Assembly (NCBI GenBank): GCA_903952885.1
Contig: CAJBHE010000052.1
Location: 1 to 6,265 of the forward strand
From: an uncultured Burkholderiales bacterium
GTDB lineage: Bacteria > Pseudomonadota > Gammaproteobacteria > Burkholderiales > Burkholderiaceae_C
Direction of reading: 5' to 3'
Length of the DNA: 6,265 nucleotides
The position numbers and the translations under genes were made by a program. Below are positions 5,583 to 6,265 of this stretch, one piece after another (within the stretch, counting starts at the first letter, position 1; the number at the start of each line of letters is the position of its first letter). The notes below the pieces were generated by a model that was given only the letters and a program-made list of their open reading frames with translations, was not told the DNA's origin and made no database searches.

Positions 5583-6265
5583 ATGTCAATGTTTACCGCT
5601 GTCGAAATGGCACCCCGCGACCCCATCTTGGGCCTCAACGAGCAATACAACGCCGACACCAACCCCAACAAGGTCAACCTCGGCGTGGGCGTCTACTTCG
5701 ACGACAACGGCAAACTCCCCCTGCTCCAATGCGTGCAAGCCGCAGAACAAACCATGATGGCCACGCCCACCGCGCGCGGCTATCTGCCCATCGACGGCAT
5801 TGCTACCTATGACTCGGCCGTTAAGGGCTTGGTTTTTGGTGCTGATTCTGAAGCCGTCACCTCTGGTCGCGTGGCCACGGTGCAAGGCATTGGCGGCACA
5901 GGCGGCTTGAAAATCGGTGCTGATTTCTTGAAGCGCCTGAGCCCCAACGCCACTGTGTTGATCTCTGATCCCAGCTGGGAAAACCACCGAGCTTTGTTCA
6001 CCAACGCAGGTTTCAAGGTCGACACCTACGCTTACTACGACGCTGAAAAACGCGGCGTGAATTTTGAAGGCATGTTGGCCTCACTCAATGCGGCCGCTGC
6101 AGGCACCGTGGTGGTGTTGCACGCATGCTGCCACAACCCAACCGGCTACGACATCACGGCCGCTCAATGGGATCAAGTGGTGACAGTGGTCAAGGCCAAA
6201 AACCTGACCGCTTTCTTGGACATGGCCTACCAAGGCTTTGGCCACGGCATTGCCGAAGACGGCGC
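5583..6265 (+). CDS. tyrB: Aspartate/aromatic amino acid aminotransferase, class I (partial, C-terminal part missing)
   Basis: The first 227 codons of an expected 400 or so are present and the gene runs off the right edge. It is a PLP-dependent fold-type I aminotransferase that exchanges amino groups between aspartate or aromatic amino acids and 2-oxo acids. Visible features: DPILGLNEQY near residue 13, VNLGVGVYFDDNGKLPLL at 31-48, the phosphate-loop region GIGGTGGLK (102-110), W132 in SDPSWENH (stacks on PLP in this family), HACCHNPTG (180-188) with the substrate/cofactor asparagine N185, and FLDMAYQGFG (211-220) with D213 and Y216. The PLP lysine and the C-terminal substrate arginine lie outside the window. 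The sequence resembles both TyrB and AspC of E. coli. I favour the aromatic type because of the family style and the uvrB neighbourhood, so the symbol is tentative. It is transcribed divergently from uvrB across 149 bp. Confidence 0.92.
   Translation, partial: MSMFTAVEMAPRDPILGLNEQYNADTNPNKVNLGVGVYFDDNGKLPLLQCVQAAEQTMMATPTARGYLPIDGIATYDSAVKGLVFGADSEAVTSGRVATVQGIGGTGGLKIGADFLKRLSPNATVLISDPSWENHRALFTNAGFKVDTYAYYDAEKRGVNFEGMLASLNAAAAGTVVVLHACCHNPTGYDITAAQWDQVVTVVKAKNLTAFLDMAYQGFGHGIAEDG

Noticed and set aside
5586..5987. Minus-strand open frames opposite the aminotransferase
   Set aside because: The plus-strand frame carries all expected aminotransferase motifs; the antisense translation is Gly/Val-rich without known features.
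1..6265. Possible novel system, mobile element, CRISPR array or RNA gene
   Set aside because: Nearly the whole window is occupied by seven recognisable housekeeping genes in conserved order. I saw no direct repeat arrays, transposase remnants, tRNA-like cloverleaf or rRNA segments.

Overview
The window reads as ordinary, well-conserved chromosomal housekeeping DNA from a betaproteobacterium. It most resembles Burkholderiales, probably a Comamonadaceae-type organism; this is inferred from protein sequence style, moderately high G+C and the uvrB/aromatic aminotransferase neighbourhood, not from a database search.

Layout. From about 3290 down to 1, on the minus strand, lies the start of an ISC iron-sulfur cluster assembly operon in canonical order: iscR (2649-3185), iscS (1396-2616), iscU (994-1380), iscA (662-985), hscB (85-633) and the first 22 codons of hscA (1-66, cut by the window edge). 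Gaps between genes are 8-32 bp, so it is probably one transcript. Upstream of it, on the same strand and 106 bp away, is a complete uvrB (3292-5433). Divergent from uvrB across a 149-bp intergenic region is the 5' part of a class I aspartate/aromatic aminotransferase gene (5583 to the right edge, plus strand).

How the genes work together. IscS takes sulfur from cysteine and passes it to the IscU scaffold, where the [2Fe-2S] cluster is built. The HscB/HscA chaperone pair releases the cluster, with HscA recognising the LPPVK loop seen in IscU. IscA is an A-type carrier. IscR, itself an Fe-S protein, represses the operon when clusters are plentiful, and a strong match to a Type 1 IscR operator lies just upstream of iscR. 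UvrB is the damage-verification helicase of nucleotide excision repair. The aminotransferase makes aromatic amino acids or aspartate. Neither is functionally tied to the ISC genes.

I found no mobile element, CRISPR array, RNA gene or novel system. The points worth a second look are regulatory (the IscR site, a palindrome at the iscR -35 region, a LexA-like half-site and nearly leaderless layout at uvrB) and small variations in IscS and IscR. No gene-free stretch exceeds 300 bases.
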